Below are positions 1 to 8,379 of a stretch of DNA of 64,000 bases, one piece after another. Source of the DNA: DASUPK01 sp963819715. Lineage in GTDB: Bacteria > Actinomycetota > Thermoleophilia > Solirubrobacterales > 70-9. The notes below the pieces were generated by a model. The model was given only the letters and a program-made list of their open reading frames with translations, made no database searches and was not told where the DNA came from. Numbering within the stretch: position 1 is the first letter of the stretch; each line of letters opens with the position of its first letter. The stretch covers positions 558,001-622,000 of the forward strand of contig CAWFXE010000006.1 in NCBI GenBank assembly GCA_963819715.1. Direction: 5' to 3'. The position numbers were made by a program, and so were the translations under genes.

Positions 1-57
1 CGTGACCATCCCTGTCCGATGCGAGTAGAGGCGGGGCCAGGATAGGGTCTGCCCGGC

Positions 58-486
58 GTGCTCCGGGTGCTGCTCAACCTAATCTGGCTCGTCTTCGCCG
101 GCCTCTGGGCGACGATCCTCTGGTGCGTCGCCGGGATCATCATGTGCGTCCTGATCGTCACGATCCCGTTCGGCCTCCAAGCCTTCAAGATCGCGAGCTT
201 CACGATCTGGCCCTTCGGCCGCACGCTCGTCAAACGCCCTGACGCCGGGGCGCCGTCGCTGATCGGCAACATCATCTGGATCCCGCTGGCCGGGATCTGG
301 CTGGCGATCGCCCACCTGATCACGACGGTCACCCTGGCGATCACGATCATCGGCATCCCGCTGGCGCTGGCCAACCTGAAGCTGACGATGGTGGCGTTGG
401 CACCGTTCGGGCGGGAAATCGTGTCGATCAGCGAGGCGCGGGCGGCCGACGCGGATGCTCAGAACATCGACTTCGGGTCGCTGTAG
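58..486 (+). CDS. YccF-like inner-membrane protein
   Basis: A 142-residue, strongly hydrophobic protein made of two similar halves (about residues 6-55 and 71-120). Each half begins with an Ile-Trp-hydrophobic-Ala-Gly-Xaa-Trp segment and ends in Pro-Phe-Gly-Arg. This internal duplication is the hallmark of the YccF family, small membrane proteins without an established biochemical role. The start is GTG; no Shine-Dalgarno sequence is visible, but a TAGGGT -10-like hexamer at 43-48 sits 9 bases upstream, suggesting a leaderless transcript. It converges with the minus-strand membrane gene ending at 677, with a long stem-loop between them. The family call is good; the function is unknown. Confidence 0.8.
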   Translation: MLRVLLNLIWLVFAGLWATILWCVAGIIMCVLIVTIPFGLQAFKIASFTIWPFGRTLVKRPDAGAPSLIGNIIWIPLAGIWLAIAHLITTVTLAITIIGIPLALANLKLTMVALAPFGREIVSISEARAADADAQNIDFGSL

Positions 487-598
487 CTCCTGCTTCCACG
501 CGAAGGGAGCACTCTGCAATGGGCTTGATCAGGGCGCTTGCTTCTCGTCTCCTGCGAAGAAGGGCCTGGGATCGACTCCGGCGTGCAACGTGTGAGCA

Positions 599-647
599 GG
601 CCTCCTTGGTGCTGGGTGGCTTGACACCCCCAGCCTCCAAGGAGGCC
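599..647. promoter_or_regulatory. Long stem-loop containing a Shine-Dalgarno sequence
   Basis: A perfect 11-bp inverted repeat (599-609 with 637-647) encloses a second 6-bp stem (611-616 with 629-634). It lies between convergent genes, so it may simply be a bidirectional transcription terminator, although no T-tract follows. Its right arm also contains AAGGAGG, four bases before an ATG at 651, so on the plus strand the ribosome-binding site would be buried in the hairpin, as in some transposase leaders. Confidence 0.5.
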
Positions 648-650
648 CGG

Positions 651-680
651 ATGAAGAACGTGCTCAGGGATTACACCTAG
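651..680 (+). other. Nine-codon reading frame after the stem-loop
   Basis: ATG at 651 is preceded by a good AAGGAGG and encodes only nine residues (MKNVLRDYT) before TAG at 678-680. It could be the truncated beginning of a lost gene, for example a transposase whose body was deleted, or a chance frame. It overlaps the last codon of the convergent gene ending at 677. Confidence 0.2.
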
Positions 681-1273
681 CGCGCCGAGCCGTAGCGCCG
701 GCCCAGATCGGCGGCGATCGCGAGGTAGGCGACGGCAAGCAGCAAGGGCGCGCCGCCGGGCCCGATCGGGAGCGCGCCGGCGATGATCCAGGCAAAGAGC
801 CAGAGGGCCAGGAGCCAGCGCGACATCAGCCGCGCTCGCCAAGAGCCGGCGACGAAGAGAGCGAGACCGACGATGCTGGCAAGCGCGAGCAGGACATAGG
901 CCGGGCCGATCGACTCCTCCCTGCCGGCCGCGAGCGAGTAGATGAACACCGGCTGGAAGCCGACCAGGGCGGCGCTCATGACCGTGACGCCGGCGCCACC
1001 CAATCGTCCCTCGCGACCGCCGAAGAGGGAGCGGAGCGACTGCAGGGCGACCAACGGGGCGAGCATGAACGGGACCCCGTTCGCGGTGAGCAGATAGTCG
1101 GCGGTCGTGTACGGGAAGTGCTCATCGCTCGAGTTGGTGGCGAAGAATTCGAGGACGGCGAGCGCGACGGCTGTCGCCGCCGCGACGTAGAAGGCCGCCC
1201 GGGCGTGGCCGAGCGCGCGATCGCTTCGTACGGGTTCCTTGACACGTGGGAGCGCGACTGCACTGGAAGTCAT
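677..1273 (-). CDS. Polytopic membrane protein beside a two-component system
   Basis: A 198-residue hydrophobic protein with about six predicted membrane spans after a charged N-terminus of some 25 residues. The ATG at 1273 is chosen because AAAAGGAGAA lies at ideal spacing upstream; the open frame extends to 1534 but the added residues are Arg-rich and not membrane-like. It is transcribed away from the histidine kinase starting near 1440, so the two units share a 170-bp intergenic region and this protein may be a target or accessory of that system. No family was recognised. Confidence 0.65.
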   Translation of the reverse strand: MTSSAVALPRVKEPVRSDRALGHARAAFYVAAATAVALAVLEFFATNSSDEHFPYTTADYLLTANGVPFMLAPLVALQSLRSLFGGREGRLGGAGVTVMSAALVGFQPVFIYSLAAGREESIGPAYVLLALASIVGLALFVAGSWRARLMSRWLLALWLFAWIIAGALPIGPGGAPLLLAVAYLAIAADLGRRYGSAR

Positions 1274-1439
1274 GCTTTCTCCTTTTGGGGTTGGGACGTG
1301 GAGCGATGATGCGTCCGCGGGCCGCGTTTGTCGTCGGCACGGATAGCGATCTCGATCCGCCGCGCGGGTGATCTTTCGGGGGCGTCGATCCGCCGCGAGG
1401 CGGACGCGGGACCCCGCCTCTCGCTGTAACTTCGCGTCG

Positions 1440-2570
1440 ATGCGCCGCAGCTCGCTATTCGGTTTGCCGCTTCCCGACGTGGCCCTCGCGCTGGCGCTGT
1501 TTGTGCTGAAGGTGGTGACGCTGGTCACTGGCATGCAGCCCGGAGCCGGGGCGCTGAGCTACGTGCTGGCGCCGCTGTGGACGCTGCCGCTCGCCTGGCG
1601 CAGCCGCCGGCCGCTTGCGGTGGCGGCGATCATCGCGGCGACAAACGCTCTTGAAGTCGCCGGCGGCGGCTACCACGACTCGGTGGTGGCGCTGGTGGCG
1701 CTCGTGCTCGTCCCCTACTCCCTCGGCGCGCACGCCGCGAGCCCCGGCCGGCTCGGCGTCGGCATCGCGTTGATCGCCGCGAGCGGGGCGGTGAGCTCGG
1801 CGGCACAGGGCGCCATCAGGTGGACGGACCTGCTCGGGGATGCGGTGGTCATCCTCCTGCCGCTATTCGCCGGCCTGTGGGTGCGGCAGCAGCGGTTGCG
1901 CGCCGCCGCGCTCGAGCAGCTGACGGCGCAGCTGGAGCGCGAGCGAGAGGAGCGAGCGCGGGCGGCGGTTGCCGACGAGCGGGCGCGGATCGCGCGCGAG
2001 CTGCACGACGAGGTCGCGCATGCGATGAGCGTGGTCGCGGTGCAGGCGGACGCCGCCGAGGGCGCGCTGCGCCGCGATCCGGCCCTGGTCGAGCGCCCGC
2101 TCCTGGCGATTCGGAAGACCGCCCGCGATGCTCTAACCGAGATGCGCCGGGTGCTGGGCGCGCTGGGTGGAGAAGAACAGCCGCAGCTTGCTCCCGAGCC
2201 CGGTTTGTCGCGTGCTGGCGCCCTCGTCGAGCAGACGCGCGCCACCGGGCTCGACGTGGAGCTGCGCGTGGAGGGGGAGCCTGCGCCCCTGCCTCCGGCG
2301 CTCGACCTGGCCGCCTATCGAGTCCTGCAGGAGGGGCTCACGAACGTGCGCAAGCACAGCGGAGCGGACCGAGCCGAGGTGGTCATCCGCTACGGCCCCG
2401 GCGCTGTGAGCGTGGAAGTGGCCGACAACGGCGACGGCTCTGGCGGCGGGGCCGGCAGCGGGCGCGGCCTCACGGGGATCCGCGAGCGCGTGGCACTGCT
2501 CGGCGGGGAGTTCGCCGCGGGCCCGCGGGCACGGGGCTACGCGTTGCGCGTGAGCCTGCCGCTTCCATGA
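1440..2570 (+). CDS. Sensor histidine kinase, NarL-partner type (HisKA_3)
   Basis: A 376-residue membrane sensor kinase. The N-terminal part (about residues 8-150) has several membrane spans, followed by an Arg/Glu-rich coiled linker. The dimerisation/phosphoacceptor motif ARELHDEVAHAMS follows with His189, as in the HisKA_3 family, then a HATPase domain with an N-box (EGLTNVRKHS) and a GRGLTGIRERV lid/G-box. It phosphorylates the response regulator whose ATG overlaps its stop codon (ATGA at 2567-2570). The ATG at 1440 is preferred; an in-frame GTG at 1368 would add 24 basic residues without improving topology. The signal is unknown; there is no recognisable extracellular sensor domain. Confidence 0.88.
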   Translation: MRRSSLFGLPLPDVALALALFVLKVVTLVTGMQPGAGALSYVLAPLWTLPLAWRSRRPLAVAAIIAATNALEVAGGGYHDSVVALVALVLVPYSLGAHAASPGRLGVGIALIAASGAVSSAAQGAIRWTDLLGDAVVILLPLFAGLWVRQQRLRAAALEQLTAQLEREREERARAAVADERARIARELHDEVAHAMSVVAVQADAAEGALRRDPALVERPLLAIRKTARDALTEMRRVLGALGGEEQPQLAPEPGLSRAGALVEQTRATGLDVELRVEGEPAPLPPALDLAAYRVLQEGLTNVRKHSGADRAEVVIRYGPGAVSVEVADNGDGSGGGAGSGRGLTGIRERVALLGGEFAAGPRARGYALRVSLPLP

Positions 2571-3259
2571 TCCGCGTCCTGCTTGCCGATGACCAGGAGC
2601 TCGTCCGCTCAGGGTTCCGGCTGATCCTCGAGCTGGCCGAGGGATTCGAGGTGGCCGGGGAGGCCGCGGATGGACGGGAGGCGCTTAGGCTCGCGAAGGA
2701 GCTCTCGCCCGACGTCGTGCTGATGGATATCCGGATGCCCGAACTGGACGGGATCGAGGCGACACGGCAACTGCGGCAAGCTGGCGTCGAGTCGCGGGTG
2801 CTGGTGCTGACGACGTTCGACCTGGACGAGTACGTCTACGCTGCGCTGCGCGCGGGGGCCAGCGGCTTCCTGCTGAAGGACGCGCCGCGCGAGCAGCTGG
2901 TCGGCGCCGTCCGGACCGTCGCCCGCGGGGAGTCACTGCTCGCGCCCGCGGTGACGCAGCGGCTGATCGAGCGCTTCGTAGCCCGCCCGGCGCCGGCCGA
3001 GGCCGCACCGGAGCTCGCCGAGCTCAGTCCACGCGAGCTGGAGGTGCTCCGTCTCCTTGCCCGAGGCCTCTCGAACGCCGAGATCGCCGCCGAGCTGATC
3101 GTCGGCGAGGCGACCGTCAAGACGCACGTCGCACGCGTTCTTCGCAAGCTCGGCCTCCGCGACCGCGTGCAGGCGGTGGTCTTCGCATACGAGACGGGTG
3201 TGGTGGAGCCCGGGTCGGGCGAATCAGCAGGCGGGGACAATGACGCGCGCAACGCGTAG
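2567..3259 (+). CDS. NarL/FixJ-family response regulator
   Basis: A 230-residue DNA-binding response regulator. The receiver domain (1-120) has the acidic pair Asp8-Asp9, phosphoacceptor Asp54 in VLMDIRMPELDG, and the conserved Thr and Lys (VLTTF, LLKDAP). The C-terminal LuxR helix-turn-helix covers about residues 155-215 (LSPRELEVLRLLARGLSNAE, TVKTHVARVLRKLG). It is translationally coupled to the preceding kinase by a 4-base overlap, so it is almost certainly that kinase's cognate partner. Likely targets are its own operon and the divergent membrane gene at 677-1273. Confidence 0.92.
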   Translation: MIRVLLADDQELVRSGFRLILELAEGFEVAGEAADGREALRLAKELSPDVVLMDIRMPELDGIEATRQLRQAGVESRVLVLTTFDLDEYVYAALRAGASGFLLKDAPREQLVGAVRTVARGESLLAPAVTQRLIERFVARPAPAEAAPELAELSPRELEVLRLLARGLSNAEIAAELIVGEATVKTHVARVLRKLGLRDRVQAVVFAYETGVVEPGSGESAGGDNDARNA

Positions 3260-3425
3260 CTCGTTGCCGCTTCGGGCGCGGATCGAAGCTGCCTAGGGTC
3301 ACATCCGAGCGCTTGCTCAGGACAAGCGGCGAGAGAGCGCCACGCCTCCATTTGGCGCTCCCGCTTGCGCGAAGGGCGACACTGCGGCGGGCCAACAGCC
3401 TGAGCCTGCGAACTAGACTCACTCC

Positions 3426-3722
3426 GTGGCTCGCTATCGCATCGACGAGGAAGAGGCTGCCGTTTCGATTGAGCTGACCGAGTTGGCCGGAAAGCAGGGG
3501 GAGCTCCTGCACGCGTTTCGCGAGTGCCAGGAGGGCCGCTGCACGTGTCCCACCGAGGAGTACCGCAAAGTCGCCTCGATGGACGTCGATGCGGACGAGG
3601 ATCGGATCGCGATCCGGCTCGAAAGTAAGCCCGGCGAGCGCTTCGATTCGTCGGAGATCAATACTTGCCTTACCCACACGGTGGGCAAGGTCAAGGATTC
3701 CGTTCCGCCCGGGCCGGACTGA
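3426..3722 (+). CDS. Small acidic hypothetical protein
   Basis: A 98-residue acidic protein with a GTG start. It has a Cys-rich patch (CQEGRCTCP, residues 34-42) and a C-terminal segment NTCLTHTVGKVKDSV. No signal peptide or membrane segment is present. A TAGACT hexamer at 3414-3419, six bases before the GTG, fits a leaderless promoter. Codon use and continuity of the frame support a real gene; no family was recognised. The Cys cluster could bind a metal, but that is speculation. Confidence 0.6.
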   Translation: MARYRIDEEEAAVSIELTELAGKQGELLHAFRECQEGRCTCPTEEYRKVASMDVDADEDRIAIRLESKPGERFDSSEINTCLTHTVGKVKDSVPPGPD

Positions 3723-4048
3723 AGACAGCGCCACTTCCCGTAGCGACTCCTCCGCGCGACAACCGGTCGCACCGGCCTTCGCTAACGCAATGGGGTCCAA
3801 AGCAGCAGCGACCGCCAGGGATTCCGCGTCCTCTCCAACGCCCCGAGGCACGCGGAGGAGGGTGCGAGCAGAAAGACAAACAGGGCGCCTCCTCCGCATG
3901 CAAAGACGATGCATCAGCCTGCTCGTGTTGGATGCTGGACTCCATCCTTGGCTGCGGACCGCGCCGAATCCCAAGCGCAGAAAACTAGGGATGTGGCCCC
4001 GCGTCAGCGTGTCTAGGCTGGACGTGTGCCTCGGTCTGGCAGGTGCAG
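3723..4048. other. Non-coding stretch, nothing recognised
   Basis: About 325 bases between the small acidic gene and the Gly-rich secreted protein. The open frames here are short, Arg-rich and unsupported. No terminator with a T-tract, tRNA or repeat was found. A promoter for the downstream gene probably lies near 3985-4035, but no convincing -35/-10 pair could be picked. Confidence 0.4.
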
Positions 4049-5446
4049 ATGATCAACTCCGCGATCAAACGCCGCCGACGCTTGCCGTTCCTCGTCGTCG
4101 CGCTGTGCGCGTGGGTCTGGCTGCTCCCGTCGACTGCCCAGGCGGCCTGCGTCACGGGGACGGCGGGCGCCACTACGTCATTTGGTCCCGGGGGCGGGCA
4201 GTGCTACGTCGTTCCGGCCGGTACCTCGCAGCTCCTGATCGTCGCGGTCGGCGGCTCGGGCGGACCGGCTGACCCCGGTTTTGGTGGCGCCGCGGCCGGG
4301 GGCAGCGGTGCTGTCGTCAGGGCGAATCTGGCCGTTACATCCGGGCAGGAGCTCGACCTCAACGTCGCGGCGAACGCTTCCTTCCCGGGCATGGGCGGCC
4401 AGGCCACCTACGTGAACGGTGGTGAGACCCTGATCGTCGCTGGTGGTGGCGGCGGGGGCGGAGGCAGCGGGGATACGGTTAACGGCGGCCTCGGGGGCAG
4501 CGCCGGTACCTTTGCCCAAACCGGGGCAAGCGGAGCCGACTCGACCAGCACCGCCTTCGGAGGGAGCGGAGGAGAGGGCGGGACGCTCTCCAACGGGGGA
4601 GCCGGGGGTGCCGGCGGCGCCGGCAACCTGTTCAACGGGAGCGACGGAAGTGATGGAAGCTTCGGCATCGGTGGGCTGGGTGCGGGCGGAGGCCTTGGCG
4701 GTGGAGGCACCGGCGGAGACGGCTACTACGGTGGTGGTGGTGGGGGTGCGGGCGGCGAGAGCAACGGTCCGACCTCGGGCGTGGGCGGTGGCGGTGGTGG
4801 GGGCGCCGGTTCGAGCTACACGTCGGCGACTCTCTCCAACGCCTTCATCTCGGCAGCACCGAGCGGTACGCCCACAGTGCAGATCAGCGCTCTGACGGCG
4901 GCTCCGGCGCTCTCGTTCAGCCCCGCGGGCGGTCTCAGCTTCGGCGGCACCCAACCGCAACAGACGGTGAGCGGGCCTCTGCCGCTGACGATCACGAACA
5001 CAGGCACGGCCGCGCTCTCGATCTCGAGCCTGACCATGGCCGGCAGCGATCCGGGGGATTTCTTCGTCGGCTCGAACGGCTGCCTCGGCCAGATCGCGCC
5101 CGCGGCCGGCTGCGACTTGACCGTCCGATTCGCTCCGCAGGGTCAGGGTGCCCGCTCGGGAACCCTGATGATCGCCAGCAACGATCCGTCGGGTCCCGCC
5201 AGCGTGCCGCTGTCGGGCACCGGTGGCTTGCTTCCCCAGGGACCGCCCGGCCCCGCGGGACCGGCGGGAACGCAGGCGGCAACCGGGACCCAAGCGGCAA
5301 CCGGTACCCAAGCCTGCAACCGTCTCCGCAAGAAGCTCGGGCGCCAGAAGCGTGTCCGCGCCAAGGCAACCTCCAAGGCCAAGCGCAAGCAGCTCAAGCG
5401 GAACATCGAAGACTCCCGCCGAAGACTGCGCAGCCTCGGCTGCTAG
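4049..5446 (+). CDS. Secreted Gly-rich protein with Hydin-like and collagen-like segments
   Basis: A 465-residue exported protein. After a basic start (KRRRR) there is a hydrophobic signal segment ending in AQA near residue 33. Residues about 40-270 are an extremely Gly/Ser/Thr-rich region resembling Gly-rich adhesin domains. Residues about 285-390 look like an ASPM/SPD-2/Hydin-type Ig-like domain (LSFGGTQPQQTVSGPLPLTI, LTITNTGTAALSISSL, FAPQGQGARSGTLMIASND). A short collagen-like GPPGPAGPAG stretch and three ATGTQ repeats follow, then a Lys/Arg-rich tail. ATG at 4049 is used; a GTG six bases earlier is possible. Probably a cell-surface or matrix protein. Confidence 0.75.
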   Translation: MINSAIKRRRRLPFLVVALCAWVWLLPSTAQAACVTGTAGATTSFGPGGGQCYVVPAGTSQLLIVAVGGSGGPADPGFGGAAAGGSGAVVRANLAVTSGQELDLNVAANASFPGMGGQATYVNGGETLIVAGGGGGGGGSGDTVNGGLGGSAGTFAQTGASGADSTSTAFGGSGGEGGTLSNGGAGGAGGAGNLFNGSDGSDGSFGIGGLGAGGGLGGGGTGGDGYYGGGGGGAGGESNGPTSGVGGGGGGGAGSSYTSATLSNAFISAAPSGTPTVQISALTAAPALSFSPAGGLSFGGTQPQQTVSGPLPLTITNTGTAALSISSLTMAGSDPGDFFVGSNGCLGQIAPAAGCDLTVRFAPQGQGARSGTLMIASNDPSGPASVPLSGTGGLLPQGPPGPAGPAGTQAATGTQAATGTQACNRLRKKLGRQKRVRAKATSKAKRKQLKRNIEDSRRRLRSLGC

Positions 5447-5943
5447 CGAGCGAGAGCCCGGCAAGCCTGCCCCGCGGCTGCTCCATCGGACCCGGACGGG
5501 CACCGATCGCGAGTGGCGTCTTGCTGCTGAAATGCGCGAAAAGGGGCGTGAGCGGCGGGTGTTCCAGGCCTGCGCTCAGTGCTGGCGGCACGTGAAGGAG
5601 GCGTGCCGGAGGCGGTGCTGACCACTGCTCCTCCCGACGAAGAGCGGAAGCGCTGCGCGATTCCACGCCGCGGCTTGTTCAGGATCAGCGCGGGGTTCGA
5701 GCTAGCAGGCGCGGTCTCGGGCTACTTGGCTGCGGCCTTCGTGCGCGCAGTCAGCTGCGATCGCCGCGCCGATCACGAATCCGCCGACGATTGCCAAGGC
5801 CCCCGTAATGCCCAGTCCCAAGCCGACCCGGCGTATCCGGCGAGAACCATCACGCCCTCGGACAAGAGCGTCCCCAATCATCGCGCCGCTGGGTCGGGCG
5901 GGAGCCTTCATTGGGTCATTTCCCCTATTGAGATCGAGCGGGG
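5447..5943. other. Sparse intergenic region
   Basis: Nearly 500 bases between two secreted-protein genes. Apart from the possible small minus-strand membrane protein at 5702-5911, nothing convincing was found: plus-strand frames here are Arg/Pro-rich shadows, and no tRNA, repeat or strong terminator is visible. Confidence 0.4.
5702..5911 (-). CDS. Possible small single-span membrane protein
   Basis: A 69-residue frame starting at ATG with AGGGGAAA about ten bases upstream. Residues about 29-53 form one long hydrophobic Gly/Ala/Val/Ile segment (VGLGLGITGALAIVGGFVIG) flanked by Arg residues, a plausible membrane span. It stands alone in an otherwise empty stretch, divergent from the YWTD-like gene. 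The composition favours a real gene but there is no family support, so it is tentative. Confidence 0.35.
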   Translation of the reverse strand: MKAPARPSGAMIGDALVRGRDGSRRIRRVGLGLGITGALAIVGGFVIGAAIAADCAHEGRSQVARDRAC

Positions 5944-7130
5944 GTGACTTACCTTGGGACCGTGACTGGACGCATGCCAGGCCGCAGCCGTACCAGCGCC
6001 ACGCTCGTAGGCGTGGCGCTCTCGTTCCTCATCCTGCTCTCGCTCCCCGGCCTCGCCGGCGCCTACGTCTACTGGGCCGCCTCCCCGAGTAACTCGATCG
6101 GCCGGGCCGCCATCGACGGCAGCGCCGTCGATGACAACTTCATCGGCGGCGGCGGCTTTCCCAGTGGGGTCGCGGTCGACGCCACGCGCGTCTACTGGTC
6201 CAACCCCACGACCAACACGATCGGCCGCGCCAACCTCGACGGCAGCGGCGTCGATCAGAGCTTCATCGGCGGCGCGATCAAACCCCAGGCGGTCGCCGTC
6301 GACGGCGACCATATCTACTGGGTGAACGTCAACAGCAACACGATCGGCCGCGCCAACCTCGACGGCAGCGGCGTCGATCAGAGCCTGATCGCCGCTGTCA
6401 GCAGCCCGCAGGGGGTGGCGGTCGATGCGGCTCACGTCTACTGGTCCAACTACAACCTCAACTCGATCGGCAGGGCCAACCTCGACGGCTCTGACCCCAA
6501 CGCAAGCTTCATCAGCACCAACAAGCCGCGTGGCGTCGCCGTCGACGGCGGCCACGTCTACTGGTCCAACTACGAAGCACACGCGATCGGTCGTGCGAAC
6601 CTCGACGGCTCAGGCGTGGACCCCGCCTTCATCAGCAGCGCCGGCGACCCCTCCGGCATCGCCGTCGACGGCCAGCACATCTACTGGGCGAACGTCCTCT
6701 CTCTCAGCATCGGCCGCGCCAATCTCGACGGCAGCGGCGCCAACCTCACCCTCTTCTCAACCGCCACCAACCCGGCGGCGGTGGCAGTCGATTCCTCGCC
6801 CGCCGGGCACCCGCCGCCGCCCCGAACATCTCCAATGCCTTCAAGCTGGCCAAGTTGCTGTTCCACAAGCACCGCGGTACGGCGACGCTGACCGTCGCCG
6901 TGCCCGGCGCGGGCAAGCTCGTTCTCGCCGGCACGGGAATCAGGCGGCAGAGCAAGCGCGCAAGGCGGGCGGGCAATGTGAAGCTCGAGGTCAAGCCCGC
7001 GGCGAGGGCCGCCCGGAAGCTGAAGAATGCCGGGAAGGTCAAGGTGCGGCCGAGGCTTACCTTCAGCCCGACCGGGGGCCAGCCCCGCACTCGAACGCTG
7101 CGGCTGGTCCTGAAACTCGAAGGCAGGTGA
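5944..7130 (+). pseudogene. Secreted YWTD-like beta-propeller protein, one frameshift
   Basis: An exported protein with a signal segment (ALSFLILLSLPGLAGA) followed by six repeats of about 42 residues. Each has a VYWSN/IYWAN strand and an IGRANLDGSGVD strand, like LDL-receptor class B or virginiamycin-lyase-type propellers. Reading from 5944 the frame degenerates after about 6795. The next frame (codons starting at multiples of 3) then encodes NISNAFKLAKLLFHK and a Lys/Arg-rich beta-sandwich-like tail typical of secreted proteins in this lineage, ending at 7130. One missing base in the C/G run at about 6811-6823 would restore a single gene of roughly 395 residues. This is either a sequencing error or a recent inactivation. 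GTG at 5944 or ATG at 5974 could be the start. Confidence 0.7.
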
Positions 7131-7202
7131 CCGGGTCGCGGCTCGGCCCATTCGCTTAGGCGGCTGGACGCTCCAGAACCGATCCGTCATCCTTACCTGG
7201 GC

Positions 7203-8303
7203 ATGGGGGCAGCGGGCGCCGATCTGAGCTCTTCCGATCTACATCGAGCCTTGGCGCTTGCAGGAGATCTGGCGGCCTGCGGGACGAGCGCTGAAATGGA
7301 TGAGCAGGTCCGACTTCTGCCTGGGCTGGTCGGTGCCGACACTGTCATCATCGGGCAGGTCCGCAAACCGCGGGCCGGGAGCTCAGAACCGGCCACGCTC
7401 GTCGCGACCGACGATCCACCCGGCTTCTTCGACCCCGAGGCCCGCGAAGCCTTCGCTCGCCTCTGGCACCAGCAGCCCGTCGTCGTCCACCATTTCCGCG
7501 GCTTCGCGCCGCGGGCGATGAAGGTCTCCGACTTCCTCGGCGATCAGCAGTGGCGTCGCAGCGACGTGTACAACGACTGTTACGGCAAACGCCTGGGGCT
7601 GGCGTGGGAGATCGCCGTGCAGATCCGCTGCACTCCGCACGAGGTCGCCTGCGCCGCCCTGCAGCGGGCCAGCCGCGACTTCGACGAGCGCGACCGCGCC
7701 CTACTCGACCTGATCGCCCCACACATGCGTGCCGGATATGCCCGCGCCGACGGGGCCGTGCGCCGCGAGCGCCGCCTGGGCCTGCTCGAACAGGGTCTCG
7801 ATGAGGCGGGGGATGCTGTGCTGTTGGCCGACCGCAGCGGCGGCATCGTCGCCGCCGGAGCCCGCGCCCGCGCGGTCCTGCGGGATTGGTTCGGCGAGCG
7901 CCGGGACTCGGTCGCCCTGCCGATGGAGATCGAGGCCTGGCGCACCAGCGAGCGCGGCGCCGTCGGGCCACCGGTCCTCGACCTGCGACGACCAGGGCGC
8001 CGGCTCCGCCTCCGCCTGATCGCCGGCAGCGACGAGGACGCGATCCTCCTCTCGGAACGCCGCCGGCAGCTGCCCTCGGCCGAGCTGCTGGCGCGGCAGC
8101 TGCCGATCAGCCGTCGCGAGGCGGAGGTGCTCGCCGGCATTGTCCGCGGCGGGATGAACGCCGGCATCGCCCAGGACCTCGGCATCAGCACGCACACCGT
8201 CGCTCGCCACATCGAACGCATCTACGCGAAGCTCGGCGTCCACAACCGGGCGGCAGCGACGGCGTGGGCCCTCGATGCGCTCGACGGCCACGACCGCTCC
8301 TAA
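7203..8303 (+). CDS. LuxR-family transcriptional regulator
   Basis: A 366-residue protein with a C-terminal LuxR/GerE helix-turn-helix (about 300-360: LPISRREAEVLAGIVRGGMN, STHTVARHIERIYAKLGVHN). The N-terminal 290 residues have no recognised receiver domain and are probably a GAF/PAS-like or orphan sensor module (ADTVIIGQVRKP, FRGFAPRAMKVSDFLGDQQW). A possible PAS-like segment lies near 200-270 (LLADRSGGIVAAGARARAVL). It lies between two secreted propeller genes and may regulate them, but no operator is visible. The ATG at 7203 is the first plausible start. Confidence 0.82.
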   Translation: MGAAGADLSSSDLHRALALAGDLAACGTSAEMDEQVRLLPGLVGADTVIIGQVRKPRAGSSEPATLVATDDPPGFFDPEAREAFARLWHQQPVVVHHFRGFAPRAMKVSDFLGDQQWRRSDVYNDCYGKRLGLAWEIAVQIRCTPHEVACAALQRASRDFDERDRALLDLIAPHMRAGYARADGAVRRERRLGLLEQGLDEAGDAVLLADRSGGIVAAGARARAVLRDWFGERRDSVALPMEIEAWRTSERGAVGPPVLDLRRPGRRLRLRLIAGSDEDAILLSERRRQLPSAELLARQLPISRREAEVLAGIVRGGMNAGIAQDLGISTHTVARHIERIYAKLGVHNRAAATAWALDALDGHDRS

Positions 8304-8379
8304 CGACCCGCCGCCGGGTCCACTGGTAGGGCGTATTACCTATTGAACACTGCTGGCGGGAACGCCAGGCTCCCCGCAG

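Noticed and set aside
4178..5503. A 441-codon minus-strand open frame opposite the Gly-rich secreted protein
   Set aside because: It is Arg/Ala/Gly-rich throughout with no motif, whereas the plus strand has a signal peptide and recognisable domains; long antisense frames are expected at this GC content.
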